A stretch of DNA of 64,000 nt from Myxococcales bacterium. GTDB lineage: Bacteria; Myxococcota_A; Polyangia; Polyangiales; Polyangiaceae. How positions within the stretch are numbered: the stretch's first letter is position 1; each line of letters starts with the position of its first letter. The notes beneath the pieces were generated by a model that worked only from the letters and a program-made list of their open reading frames with translations, was not told the DNA's origin and ran no database searches. Location: the NCBI GenBank assembly GCA_025355005.1, contig JANXLV010000350.1, positions 18,911 to 82,910 on the forward strand. Reading direction: 5' to 3'. Shown piece after piece: positions 43,701 through 51,821 of this stretch. The position numbers and the translations under genes are program-made.

Positions 43701-43771
43701 TTCGACACGAGCCCGAACTCCAGGACCTCGGGCCTCGACAGATTCCGGAGCATCTCCTCGATGGTCTTCAT
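40742..43771 (-). CDS. Large PilT-like protein with disordered Pro/Ala linker and lost Walker A lysine
   Basis: This 1009-residue protein has a diverged PilT-type N-domain (about 1-105: VLEFGLVSNRLPSVNIGGKF), some 530 residues of Pro/Ala/Val-rich disordered sequence, and a second PilT unit (about 640-1000). Its P-loop reads SPKGHGATTT instead of GPTGSGKSTT, so the ATP-binding Lys is Ala. Walker B GEMRD is GNVED and the His box TLHTN is TMRAK. ATP hydrolysis is not expected. Helices typical of the PilT C-domain (LGQRLVPSADRTKLFAAHEVL) are kept, so hexamer-like assembly with the next protein is possible. ATG at 43771 is preferred to GTG at 43789. It lies 93 bp after enolase. Confidence 0.85.
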   Translation of the reverse strand: MKTIEEMLRNLSRPEVLEFGLVSNRLPSVNIGGKFEPVDDKAPTTDAVLEMLVAMGGSRYVESLSAKPTQWTSRMDGVGVIAIAAIMRENVVQARFTVARREPGVGTRQSAPQIPAVEARPPAQLPAVEARAKLPAVEGRSSGGLPAASATAAAPAPAVMPAPAVERKPEAKKQTFSRAAPEPRGPSGERKHDSDTNVMAQRPVAQAAPAAPAVATSPRASQAMPSVTARASGAMPAAAPAAPAPPPPPPASSPEPLAFGDDDDNEPTVQTFAPSASSLRTSPEALQAAKAALAAGSAPPAPLAPSSPPATAPTAPAASPAPPPVAAAAIQPIQLPPVVARAPDPSRGAPAPPPPAPADSEDIPRPKPARTREAAAQNQPQSPATKPAAVAPVPLPVPPPSPGSAPQVSAAAPPPPREPRLPTGTSPSLQGHRAGAPPAPPPPPAIGPKRIDTPTGFVLVENPPPARRPSLPPEPPPAVAAPPQAPPPPAPIAPPPAVAPPVVEPAAAAPPTWEAWDAPTETGEIGDAHTLVAPPLSEQERGGVSSRPASIPASVSPSMSAQAVPLGVEPVSSVGAPVVSSGAAVPSMRDSAVESARDVAPMTPTHVGPTVGIAPSGHIPSTELAQNFGTLDPIGDDPSVERAVIFSLPKQGNVDVDALLAKAKAERATDLHLVGGRAPMARIGGELRPLSEVVPLELVAGVADSLLPTSAASQFRREGAAMFVVEHPAAGRLRVHLARARGATHVSIRFIPSNTALGALELPERAISLSRAAHGLVLVTSPKGHGATTTAAAIVDAINESSARRVVVIDAPVEFLHPRKRSLITHVDVGVHARSYGSAVASAVKADADVICIGNVEDTGTMRLALAAAEEGRLVIATMRAKSTSSALERLVESFPVQEQMLTRATLASTLRLALGQRLVPSADRTKLFAAHEVLPESIALYTIIRDAKWSLLPTLLSKGKPLGVVRLEEALADLVHEGEVPVDLARPLALSPADFDSLVSAARAGKKG

Positions 43772-43864
43772 CAGGCGGAACGTGGGCACAAAAACCCACC
43801 CGAACCGCTAGACTACACCAAGGAGAAACAGGCTCGCGGAATTATTCGGCACTTCGATAAGGAG

Positions 43865-45139
43865 TCAGCTCCGAAAGGCCGCACGCCCGGCATAACGGGC
43901 CCCCACACCGAGCTCGTAGTCGATGCGAAGCAGCTGGTTGTACTTCGCGACCCGGTCCGATCGCGACAGGCTTCCCGTCTTGATCTGTCCCGCGTTCGTG
44001 GCGACGGCGAGGTCCGCGATGAACGCGTCCTCCGTCTCGCCCGAGCGATGGCTGATGATCGAGCGGTAGCCCGCCTCGCGCGCCATGTGAATCGCGGAGA
44101 GCGTCTCCGTGAGCGTGCCGATCTGGTTCAGCTTGATCAGGATCGCGTTCGCGTAGCCACCTTCGATACCGCGCTTGAGGCGCGTCACGTTGGTGACGAA
44201 GAGATCGTCGCCAACCAGCTGCACCTTCTTGCCGATCTTGTCGGTGAGCTTCTTCCACGTATCCCAGTCGTCCTCGGCGCAGCCGTCCTCGATCGACACG
44301 AGCGGATACTTCTGCGCGAGCTTCTCGTACGTCGCGATGAGCTCGTCGCCCGAGATCTGCTTCTTGTCGAACGTGTAGCTGTTCGCCTTCTTGTCGTAGA
44401 ACTCACTCGCCGCGCAGTCGAGCGCCAGGAATACGTCCTTGCCGGGCGCATACTTCGCGTCCTCGATGGCGCGAACCAGGACTGCAAGCGCCTCCTCGTT
44501 CGAGCCCAGGCGCGGCGCGAAGCCGCCCTCGTCACCGACGGAGGTCGTCAGGTTCTGCGACTTCAGGATCTTCTTGAGTGACGCGAAGATCTCCGCGCCC
44601 GCGCGCAGCGCCTCCGGGAACGTCGAAATGCCCGCGGGGACGATCATGAACTCCTGAATCTCGAGCCCGTTGTCCGCATGCGCGCCGCCGTTGATGACGT
44701 TCATCAGTGGCGTGGGAAGCACGTTCGCCTGCGCGCCGCCCAGGTAGCGCCAGAGCGGAAGTCCGACCGCGTCGGCCGCAGCGCGCGCCGTTGCCATGGA
44801 GACACCGAGGATAGCGTTCGCGCCGAGCTTGCCCTTGTTCGCCGTGCCGTCCGCCTGGAGCATCACGCGGTCGACCTCTGCCTGGTCGAGCGCGTCGAGT
44901 CCGATGATGGCGGGGCCGAGCACGGCGTTCACGTTGTGGACTGCCTTCTGCACGCCCTTCCCGAAGAAGCGGGCGGCGTCACCGTCGCGGAGCTCGATCG
45001 CCTCGTGTTCGCCGGTGGACGCGCCGGAGGGGACGCACGCACGCCCGTGGCCGGAGTCGGTCTGGACCTCGACCTCCACCGTCGGGTTACCGCGTGAGTC
45101 GAGAATTTCCCGTGCAAGGACTGCGTTGATCTCGGTCAT
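43865..45139 (-). CDS. eno: Enolase (phosphopyruvate hydratase)
   Basis: This 424-residue glycolytic enzyme interconverts 2-phosphoglycerate and phosphoenolpyruvate. Active-site segments are complete: catalytic Glu in SVGDEGGFAPRL, Mg ligands in ALDCAASEF, SIEDG and VGDDLFVT, catalytic Lys in ILIKLNQIGTLTE, His/Arg/Ser in ISHRSGETED, and Lys in GQIKTGSLSRSDR. The N-terminal lid PSGASTGEHEA is present. ATG at 45139 is used; GTG at 45145 is two codons upstream. It lies 12 bp after the dinG-type helicase gene on the same strand, an unusual neighbour that suggests a shared transcript. Confidence 0.98.
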   Translation of the reverse strand: MTEINAVLAREILDSRGNPTVEVEVQTDSGHGRACVPSGASTGEHEAIELRDGDAARFFGKGVQKAVHNVNAVLGPAIIGLDALDQAEVDRVMLQADGTANKGKLGANAILGVSMATARAAADAVGLPLWRYLGGAQANVLPTPLMNVINGGAHADNGLEIQEFMIVPAGISTFPEALRAGAEIFASLKKILKSQNLTTSVGDEGGFAPRLGSNEEALAVLVRAIEDAKYAPGKDVFLALDCAASEFYDKKANSYTFDKKQISGDELIATYEKLAQKYPLVSIEDGCAEDDWDTWKKLTDKIGKKVQLVGDDLFVTNVTRLKRGIEGGYANAILIKLNQIGTLTETLSAIHMAREAGYRSIISHRSGETEDAFIADLAVATNAGQIKTGSLSRSDRVAKYNQLLRIDYELGVGARYAGRAAFRS

Positions 45140-45151
45140 GGTCACGCCGAT

Positions 45152-47170
45152 CTAGCACGCGGCGGGGGGCGCCAAAAGGGTCGCGTAGAAGGCGCCCACT
45201 TCGTCCAGCGTTGAAAGGCGTCTTGCGTTCGGGAGCCCACGCACGAGCACCTTTCCGTAGCCCTTCGTGGCGAGTCGCGGATCGAGGACCGCGACGACGC
45301 CGGCGTCCGTGGTGCTGCGAATCAGCCGACCAAACCCCTGCTTCAAGGACAGCGCGGCCTCCGGAAGCGCGTAGTCGGCGAACGGACTCTTTCCTTCGGC
45401 CTCGAGGCGCGCGGAACGAAACACGGTCAGCGGATCCGACGGGACAGCAAACGGGATCTTGTCGAGCACGACGAGCCGCAGCGCGCGGCCACGAACGTCG
45501 ACGCCCTCCCAGAAGCCCATCGTCGCGACGAGCACGTTGTCCTCGCGCTCGCGAAAACGGCGAAGCAGCTCCTCCTTGGGCATCTCGCCCTGCACGAGCA
45601 GCTCACCAGCGACATGACCCTCGAGCCCGCGGGCGAGGACCGCGCGCATGCGGTGCGACGTCGTGAGCACGAAGGCGCCGCCACCGGACAGCGCAACGAG
45701 CTCACGCGAGCGCTTCTGCGCGGCGACCTCGTAGGACGGTTCGCGCGGGTCGGGCAGATCATCTGCCACGTAGAGTCCCGCGTTGGTCTGGTAGTCGAAC
45801 GGCGAGTCCACCTTCAAGGTCGCGGACCCCGGAGGCGCGCCGAGCCTGTCGCGCAGGAAGTCGAACGTGCCCTTCTGCGTGGTGAGCGTGGCGCTCGTGA
45901 GCACCACTGCCGGGATGCGCTCGAAGAGGAGGCGCGAAAGCGTGGGACCGATCTCCACGGGGCTGGTGCCGATGGAGACGCTGCGCTCCGCGGTTTGTAC
46001 CCAGCAGACGGCGCCGCTCCGCTCCTCTGCGCCCCCGCCATCGCAGATGCGCGCGAGCATCGCGCGGAGCTCGTCGACCCGACCTGCAAGACGCTCGGAG
46101 GCCCCAACGGCCGACTTCTCGAGCGCAAGCGCCGTGAGCAGCTCGAGCCCGGTGTCGAGCGCGAAATAGGCTTCTTTTGCCGCCTTTGGGAGCGCATCCG
46201 AGCGGAGCACCGCGCGCTCTTCGGCGCCGCTTGGTCGCGGGAGCGCCCCGAAGAACTGCTCTCCCGCGCGAAGCAGACCGTCCGTCGCGCGCGTGGCGTC
46301 TGCGATGGGAACGCCACTGGCGACGAGCGTGCCCTTCGCGTCACGCGCGAGCCGTGCGAGCTTGGCGTTGGAGACGGAGAAGCCGAAGAACTCGGTCGCG
46401 ATGTCCTCGATCTTGTGCGCCTCGTCGAAGATGACCGCGTCGTATGCCGGAAGCGCGCCAGAGAAGGCCATGCCCGAGCGACGCAGCGCCAGATCGGCAA
46501 AGAAGAGGTGGTGGTTCGTCACGATCACGTCCGCAGCGTCCGCGTCCCGGCGCATGCGTGTGACGAAGCATTCGTCGTGGTGCTCGCACAACGGCCCCAC
46601 TCGCGTGTCCGGTGACGACGCCACGTCCGCCCACGCCGACGCGCCGTCGCGCAGCCACGACAGCTCCGACTTGTCACCGCGCGCGGTGCTCTTGCTCCAC
46701 TCCGCGATGCGCCCGATGTCGCCGGCGTGCGGATTTCCGGGCGCGAGCCGCGCCTCCCCTAGCCTCCGCAAGCACAGGTAGTTGCCAAGGCCCTTCGCCT
46801 CCGCGATTCGTGGAAAAATTCCGCGCGCGGCCAGCACGCGTGAGGCGATCACCGCGTCCTTGTCCACGATCTGCCTGAGCAGCGCGTTGGTGGCCGTCGC
46901 GATCACCACCTTCTTGTGCGTGAGCCCCGCGGCCAGCAAGTACGCAAGCGTCTTCCCCGTTCCAGTACCGGCCTCCACGAACAGCGTCTCGTCACGCGAG
47001 AGCGCCGCGAACACCGCCTCGGCCATCTCCACCTGGCCTGGCCGTGCCTCGAAGCCCGACAGCGCCTGCGAAAGCTCCGACGTAGCGCCGAAGAGCGCAC
47101 GCATCGGCGATGCATGCTCGTCAGCGCGCGCTCCGGGGGGCGTCACGGCGTCGGGTCCCGCTGCGCTCAT
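45152..47170 (-). CDS. DinG/XPD-type superfamily 2 DNA helicase
   Basis: This 672-residue ATP-dependent helicase of the DinG/YoaA class has Walker A AGTGTGKTLAYLLAA (about 67-81), DEAH box in FDEAHKIEDIA (about 248-258), and C-terminal helicase motifs TSHRMRAVLARGL, GFWEGVDVRGRALR and QGFGRLIRSTTDAGVV. The iron-sulfur region has Cys133, Cys195 and Cys201; the fourth ligand of DinG/XPD (E. coli Cys194 equivalent) would fall at about residue 190, which here is Arg. Such helicases unwind 5' to 3' and act on R-loops and stalled forks. ATG at 47170 is chosen because the longer frame overlaps the divergent TPR gene. It is followed by enolase. Confidence 0.93.
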   Translation of the reverse strand: MSAAGPDAVTPPGARADEHASPMRALFGATSELSQALSGFEARPGQVEMAEAVFAALSRDETLFVEAGTGTGKTLAYLLAAGLTHKKVVIATATNALLRQIVDKDAVIASRVLAARGIFPRIAEAKGLGNYLCLRRLGEARLAPGNPHAGDIGRIAEWSKSTARGDKSELSWLRDGASAWADVASSPDTRVGPLCEHHDECFVTRMRRDADAADVIVTNHHLFFADLALRRSGMAFSGALPAYDAVIFDEAHKIEDIATEFFGFSVSNAKLARLARDAKGTLVASGVPIADATRATDGLLRAGEQFFGALPRPSGAEERAVLRSDALPKAAKEAYFALDTGLELLTALALEKSAVGASERLAGRVDELRAMLARICDGGGAEERSGAVCWVQTAERSVSIGTSPVEIGPTLSRLLFERIPAVVLTSATLTTQKGTFDFLRDRLGAPPGSATLKVDSPFDYQTNAGLYVADDLPDPREPSYEVAAQKRSRELVALSGGGAFVLTTSHRMRAVLARGLEGHVAGELLVQGEMPKEELLRRFREREDNVLVATMGFWEGVDVRGRALRLVVLDKIPFAVPSDPLTVFRSARLEAEGKSPFADYALPEAALSLKQGFGRLIRSTTDAGVVAVLDPRLATKGYGKVLVRGLPNARRLSTLDEVGAFYATLLAPPAAC

Positions 47171-47220
47171 CAGGCGTTTTCTAGTCGAAGTCGAGCAGGG
47201 AGGGTACGCTTCCCTTTTGG

Positions 47221-49353
47221 ATGCGCGAAGTACGCAAGAAGAAGCCTGAAGCCCGAGCACCGGGCCACGCGGCATCCCCGGCATCCTCGCCGGCCGTGGT
47301 GGAGCTCTCGCTCTCCATCGCGAAGGACGGCCTCGGTCTCTCGCTCTCCGCGCCGGTGCCCCTCGGCCCGCTCGAGGCGCTCGAGCTGTCGTTCATGCTG
47401 CCCGGCCTGAAGTTCCCGCTGGATGTGTCGGGCGGCGTCGCGCGCTTTCGTCACCGACGCGGCACCATGGCGCGCCTCCTGCTTTCGCTGCCGTACGAAC
47501 GCCTGGCCGCGTTCGCGCGTGAGCAGCTCGTCGGCGTCCTCTCTCCGCGCCCGCCAGAGGTAACGGTGAGCGCGAAGCTCGACGTCATCTCGATCGCGCT
47601 CTCCTGCCCCGACACGATGCGCGCGCTGGCGTTCGACATCGCGCCGAAGAGCCGCGGAAGGGCCCTCGTTCTGGTGATGTCGCAGGCGCGAGGCGCGCGG
47701 CTCCCGACTTCGGCGACGGCGCTCGCGCTCGGTGCCTTCGCGAGGCTCGTCTCGTCGCACGGCCGCGTCGAGGGTGCCATCGCCACCTTCGACGACATCC
47801 CGGACGTGGTGGCACGTGCCGTGCTGCCCGAGGCTGGCGCGCGCGTGCCCGATGCGGGCTCGTTGCAAAGCATGCAGTTTACATGGAATACCATCGGAGT
47901 GCTCCTGCGTCTCTCCGAGGAGCCGGACGCCCGCGAGGCCAGCGCACGCGCCGCGCTCGACCTGGAGTCCGCCGCGCTGTCGCGTGATGCAGACGTGCTC
48001 TTGCTCGCGAGGGACACCGACAAGGCACGCCAGAAGCTGCTCCATCTGCTGTCGCTGGCGCCGCGCTCGCCTGCGCTGTGCGTGCGGCTCGCGGAGATCG
48101 ACGCGTACGAGCGCGATCGCGCCGAGAGCTCTCTCGCCACGCTCGCGGAGGCGGATCCGACACGGCCCTGTTACGTCGGTGCGCTCCGTGGAGAGCTCCT
48201 GATGCGCGCGGGCCGGCGTGACGACGCGGTCGCTGCGCTGCTCACGGGGGCGGACGCGGAGCCTTCCAATGCCGTGGCCGCGCTCATGCTTGCGTACGCG
48301 GCGGAGCTCACGGAGGACCCGCGCTCGGCGATGGCGCTTCTGGATCGAGCGATCGCGCGCGCCCCTCACCTGTCAGCGCTTCGCAAGCAGCGCATGGGTC
48401 GGGCGCTCGGCGTGGGTCACGTGGATGCGGCGCGCGGGGACGTCGCTGCGCTCGAGGCCTCCGCGCGAGGCGCACGCGACAAGCACGACGTCCTCGTCCA
48501 CGCCGCAGCACTGTTCCATGACGCGGGCGCGATCACGGAATCGCGCGGCCTGCTCGAGCGAGCACTGCGCTACGAGCCGGACTCCGCGGAGGCTCTCGCT
48601 CGCCTCGGCATGGCGCTGGTCGCGGAAGGACGCACGGCGCGCGGCGCGGCGCTCTTGTCGGAGGCCGTGGAGAGAGCCCCCCTGCCCGACGCCATTCTCG
48701 CCCTGGCGCGCGCGCTCGCCACGCTCGGCGATCGTTCACAGGCTGTGGCGAGACTCACGACGATCGGGCCTGATTCCACGGCTTTCGTCGCGGCGCGAGC
48801 GCTGGAGGCCCAGCTGCGCGCGGAGCTCAAGGACACCGCTGGCGCATCCACGGCGTACGCGCGCATACGTGACTTCGCGGAGGCGCGGCCCGACGCGAAC
48901 GCCACGGACGCACTCCTCGCCGCCATTGCGTTCGAAGAAGACGTTCGCCATGATGCGCGCGCGGCTGAACGACATCGCGCCGTGCTCGCGAAGGTGAACC
49001 CGAGCGCCGAAGCGACCGTCGTGGGGCCGCCGCCGGAGACCACACGTGCTCCGCTGAAGGAGCCCGCACGCAGCGTAGACCCGGAGAGCCGGGCGGTGGA
49101 GCTCACCGACGCGCTCCGTGCAAACGCACGCGACGCGGCGGTCGTGATCGAGCTCGCCGAGCTGCTTGCAGATCTGGGACGCGCACATGAGCTCGTCGCG
49201 CTTGCGTTCTCGCGGCTGGACGAGGGTGACGTCGCAGCCACCGGGCAGGCGCTCAAGGCGGCGCTCACGCGCGCAGCGACCGACGCAAAGGCCGACGGCC
49301 GCGACAGCGACGCGGGGCTCTTGATGGACGCGGTGGCTGCGCTCACCTCTTAG
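47221..49353 (+). CDS. TPR protein with PilZ-like N-terminal domain
   Basis: This 710-residue protein has a basic 20-residue start and a beta-rich domain (about 25-125) whose ordering (SLSIAKDGLGLSLSAPVPLG, LELSFMLPGL, VSGGVARFRH) recalls PilZ. It lacks the RxxxR and D/NxSxxG residues that bind c-di-GMP, so the call is loose. The rest is TPR-like helical repeats (about 230-560) and a C-terminal helical part. No signal peptide is visible, so it is cytoplasmic. ATG at 47221 is 50 bp from the divergent helicase gene. It is likely an interaction scaffold; the partners are unknown. Confidence 0.8.
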   Translation: MREVRKKKPEARAPGHAASPASSPAVVELSLSIAKDGLGLSLSAPVPLGPLEALELSFMLPGLKFPLDVSGGVARFRHRRGTMARLLLSLPYERLAAFAREQLVGVLSPRPPEVTVSAKLDVISIALSCPDTMRALAFDIAPKSRGRALVLVMSQARGARLPTSATALALGAFARLVSSHGRVEGAIATFDDIPDVVARAVLPEAGARVPDAGSLQSMQFTWNTIGVLLRLSEEPDAREASARAALDLESAALSRDADVLLLARDTDKARQKLLHLLSLAPRSPALCVRLAEIDAYERDRAESSLATLAEADPTRPCYVGALRGELLMRAGRRDDAVAALLTGADAEPSNAVAALMLAYAAELTEDPRSAMALLDRAIARAPHLSALRKQRMGRALGVGHVDAARGDVAALEASARGARDKHDVLVHAAALFHDAGAITESRGLLERALRYEPDSAEALARLGMALVAEGRTARGAALLSEAVERAPLPDAILALARALATLGDRSQAVARLTTIGPDSTAFVAARALEAQLRAELKDTAGASTAYARIRDFAEARPDANATDALLAAIAFEEDVRHDARAAERHRAVLAKVNPSAEATVVGPPPETTRAPLKEPARSVDPESRAVELTDALRANARDAAVVIELAELLADLGRAHELVALAFSRLDEGDVAATGQALKAALTRAATDAKADGRDSDAGLLMDAVAALTS

Positions 49354-49373
49354 CGGCGTCGCAGAGTTCGTGG

Positions 49374-49940
49374 CTATGCGCCGGTGCGCGCGAGAGCTTC
49401 CTTGACCTCGCGCAGCGCGATATCGACGGCGCCAGGACCGAGCTTGCACGCGGTGGCGAGCCCCTCGAGGACCTTGCGCTCCACCACGCTCACGTCGTCG
49501 CTGGTCTGCGCGATGAGGGCCGCGATGCGGAGGACCTCCTGCGCGTGCTCGGGCTTGTGGATCGGCTCCGCCAGGCGCGCGATGCGCTGCTCCATGCCGT
49601 CTTCTTCGAGCTGGCCCTTGAGATCGCCGACGAGCTCCTCGATGTGCTTCGGGAGGACCGCGCCACCGCAGGCCACGCTCACGACGCGCTCGAACGTCTT
49701 GCGCTCTTCGGCGTCGAACACGCCGTCCGCGTTGGCGACGAGATACGCGCCCTCGACGATGCTCTCGAAGAGCTGCGCCGCGGCGGGATCGAACCCAGTG
49801 GGCACGGTGCTGTCACCTTCGGGTTGCGAGCCGTACGAAGCGGCGGCGAGCGCCAGGATCGAGACCGGCTTCCCGTTCGCGACCGGACTGTGGTTCTTCG
49901 CCACGCGCGCGAGCAGGTTGATTTTGTCTTCCGTCACCAT
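49374..49940 (-). CDS. TerB-like domain protein
   Basis: This 188-residue protein is all helical, with the segment EGAYLVANADGVFDAEERKTF (about 62-82, quoted by position and short motif NADGVFDAEE) characteristic of the TerB/DjlA N-terminal fold, where acidic residues bind metal. A second matching segment lies at IAALIAQTSDDVSVVERKVL. The family is tied to tellurite resistance and envelope stress but most members have no tested role. It converges with the TPR gene (20 bp) and lies 60 bp downstream of the large operon, so it might be transcribed with it. Confidence 0.78.
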   Translation of the reverse strand: MVTEDKINLLARVAKNHSPVANGKPVSILALAAASYGSQPEGDSTVPTGFDPAAAQLFESIVEGAYLVANADGVFDAEERKTFERVVSVACGGAVLPKHIEELVGDLKGQLEEDGMEQRIARLAEPIHKPEHAQEVLRIAALIAQTSDDVSVVERKVLEGLATACKLGPGAVDIALREVKEALARTGA

Positions 49941-50000
49941 CTACAAAGTCGATGCTAACCCAGGCGCGCGCAGTCGTCGATTGAATCCAAACAAGCGTTT

Positions 50001-51821
50001 TTACCTAGGAACCGGGCCCAGAAGGATCTCGAACTGCCCCTGTGCGTTCGTGAGGGCAGAACCGATCTCGACGTACTCCCTGTGCCCGGTCGGCAGGGTC
50101 AGCGCCCGCACCACAGCCTGGGGGACGGGGTTGTTCGACGGGTCGAGGATGGCGAAAGCCACCTTGAGGGGCGCGGGGACGACAAGCGTGCCGACATCGT
50201 TGCCCGTTGCGCCTCCGTCCGGCGAGCCGGCATCAGCGGTACCGCCGGCGCTCGACGTCTGCGGCGGGGAGACTTTTCGCGATGGGCTGACGATGCGTCC
50301 GAAGCCGGTGCCCGGCTGCGGCGTGACCACGAAATCGAAGGTTCCCTCCTCCGCGCGGATGATGAAGTAACCGTCTGCGTCGGTGAAGGCGCGCGCCTCG
50401 CGCGGAAAGAGCCACGGCCGCAGGCGCGCAAGCGCGTCGGGGTGATCCGGCTGCACGACGGACGGCTGCGCCACGACCTCGGCGAACGCAAGCGGGCGGC
50501 CATCGCTGAGGAGCGCGCGCCCCGACACGCGTGAGAGCTCCGTGACCACGAACGGCGCGAGCACCACGTCTGATGCGACGGTCACCGTCGTGGCGCGCAG
50601 CGGCGCAAGCGCGGTGGTCACGGACGGGATCACGGTGACCGCGTACGACCCCGGCGGCAGCACGGTCGCGAAGGCGCCGCGCGGGTCCGTCTGGAGCGTG
50701 GTGCGATACCGCATGTAGCTCACCGGCCTGTCGGGTGGAACGAGCGCGATCTCCTGGCTGTCCAGGATCACGGTTCCAGAGACGGCGGCGCCCGACGGGG
50801 ACACGACCATACCGCGGACGCGCGCCGGCGGAGGGAGCGCGGGAAACACCACGTCGTTGAAGCCAACACCCTGGAGAATCCCGTTCTTCAGCGCGGGAAT
50901 GCCCACCGAGTCGAGCGGCGGCGCGACCACGATGTTCACGTTGGCGCGTAGAACGCTCCCGTCGTTCTGGTTCACCGTGTCCGTGCGCGCGCTGGCGTTT
51001 TCACCGACCAGCGTGTGCACGGTGGAGACGCGCGTCTCCGTCACAGCGTCCTCGAGCCAAACGCGGAAGCCATCGAGCCCACCCATACGCGAGAGGTGCG
51101 CGAGCCGCGTGCGTCCGCCCGGCGGCTCGTCGAGCGGGTAGCCAGTGGACCCGATGACGATGTCCTCGTGAGAAACACCTGATGCCACGTGCTCGAGCGA
51201 CGACACGATCGGCGGCACGCCCGGATCCTGCGGCATCACGATTCGCTGATAGCGACCCGGCGCGATCTCCGCGGACGATTCCGGAACGCCTCCAGCGGCA
51301 GCAGCGAGGTCGGAGTTGAAGTCGACGACGGGGATCCCGATGTCCTGCGCGGTCCGCTTCTCCGTCGCGTCAGGCGGCAGCAGGACGAACGTGGTGCCGG
51401 CGGCCGCGGGCGCGGCACCCGCGCTGGGGACACCTAGGCCCAGCGCCGCGGCGGACGACTTGTCCACACCGAGCGACGTCTGCACGATGGCGAGTGGTGG
51501 CAGCTGAAGACACGTGAGCGCGGGACACTTCGGCGTTCCCTTGGCGCCGACGAAGCTGCGACTGTCGAGGAGGAACGATCTGCCCGCGCCGAAGAACGAC
51601 GTCGTCGGCACGTCGACGACGAGCAGGTACGGGTAGGTCGGTTTTCCGGCCTCGCAGCGGCCGGCGCTGCACTGGGGCTTTGTACCTTCTTGCGTGTACG
51701 CCTCGCAGAAGTGGCCCGGGCAGTCGTTGCGAGGTATCGCCGCTGGCGGCGTTCCGACGATGGGATCGCACGCGGCCACGATGCACGCGGCAGTGAGGAC
51801 GAGCGCAGCGACGCGCCTCAT
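50001..51821 (-). CDS. Lipoprotein with three CarboxypepD_reg-like beta-sandwich domains
   Basis: This 606-residue protein has a lipobox (CIVAACDP), a Cys pair region (CSAGRCEAG) and an unknown domain (about 60-330). Three copies of the carboxypeptidase-regulatory-like beta-sandwich follow: VRGMVVSPSGAAVSGTVILD, VSGRALLSDGRPLAFAEVV and FAILDPSNNPVPQAVVRAL. Each is followed by a TDADGYFIIRA-type turn. These modules usually bind sugars or proteins at the cell surface. The ATG at 51821 overlaps the upstream stop (ATGA). It is the last gene of the zinc-ribbon/SppA/giant-TPR operon and is probably an outer-membrane lipoprotein. Confidence 0.82.
   Translation of the reverse strand: MRRVAALVLTAACIVAACDPIVGTPPAAIPRNDCPGHFCEAYTQEGTKPQCSAGRCEAGKPTYPYLLVVDVPTTSFFGAGRSFLLDSRSFVGAKGTPKCPALTCLQLPPLAIVQTSLGVDKSSAAALGLGVPSAGAAPAAAGTTFVLLPPDATEKRTAQDIGIPVVDFNSDLAAAAGGVPESSAEIAPGRYQRIVMPQDPGVPPIVSSLEHVASGVSHEDIVIGSTGYPLDEPPGGRTRLAHLSRMGGLDGFRVWLEDAVTETRVSTVHTLVGENASARTDTVNQNDGSVLRANVNIVVAPPLDSVGIPALKNGILQGVGFNDVVFPALPPPARVRGMVVSPSGAAVSGTVILDSQEIALVPPDRPVSYMRYRTTLQTDPRGAFATVLPPGSYAVTVIPSVTTALAPLRATTVTVASDVVLAPFVVTELSRVSGRALLSDGRPLAFAEVVAQPSVVQPDHPDALARLRPWLFPREARAFTDADGYFIIRAEEGTFDFVVTPQPGTGFGRIVSPSRKVSPPQTSSAGGTADAGSPDGGATGNDVGTLVVPAPLKVAFAILDPSNNPVPQAVVRALTLPTGHREYVEIGSALTNAQGQFEILLGPVPR

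Noticed and set aside
47221..47595. c-di-GMP-binding PilZ domain in the TPR protein
   Set aside because: The strand order is suggestive, but the RxxxR and D/NxSxxG binding residues are absent.
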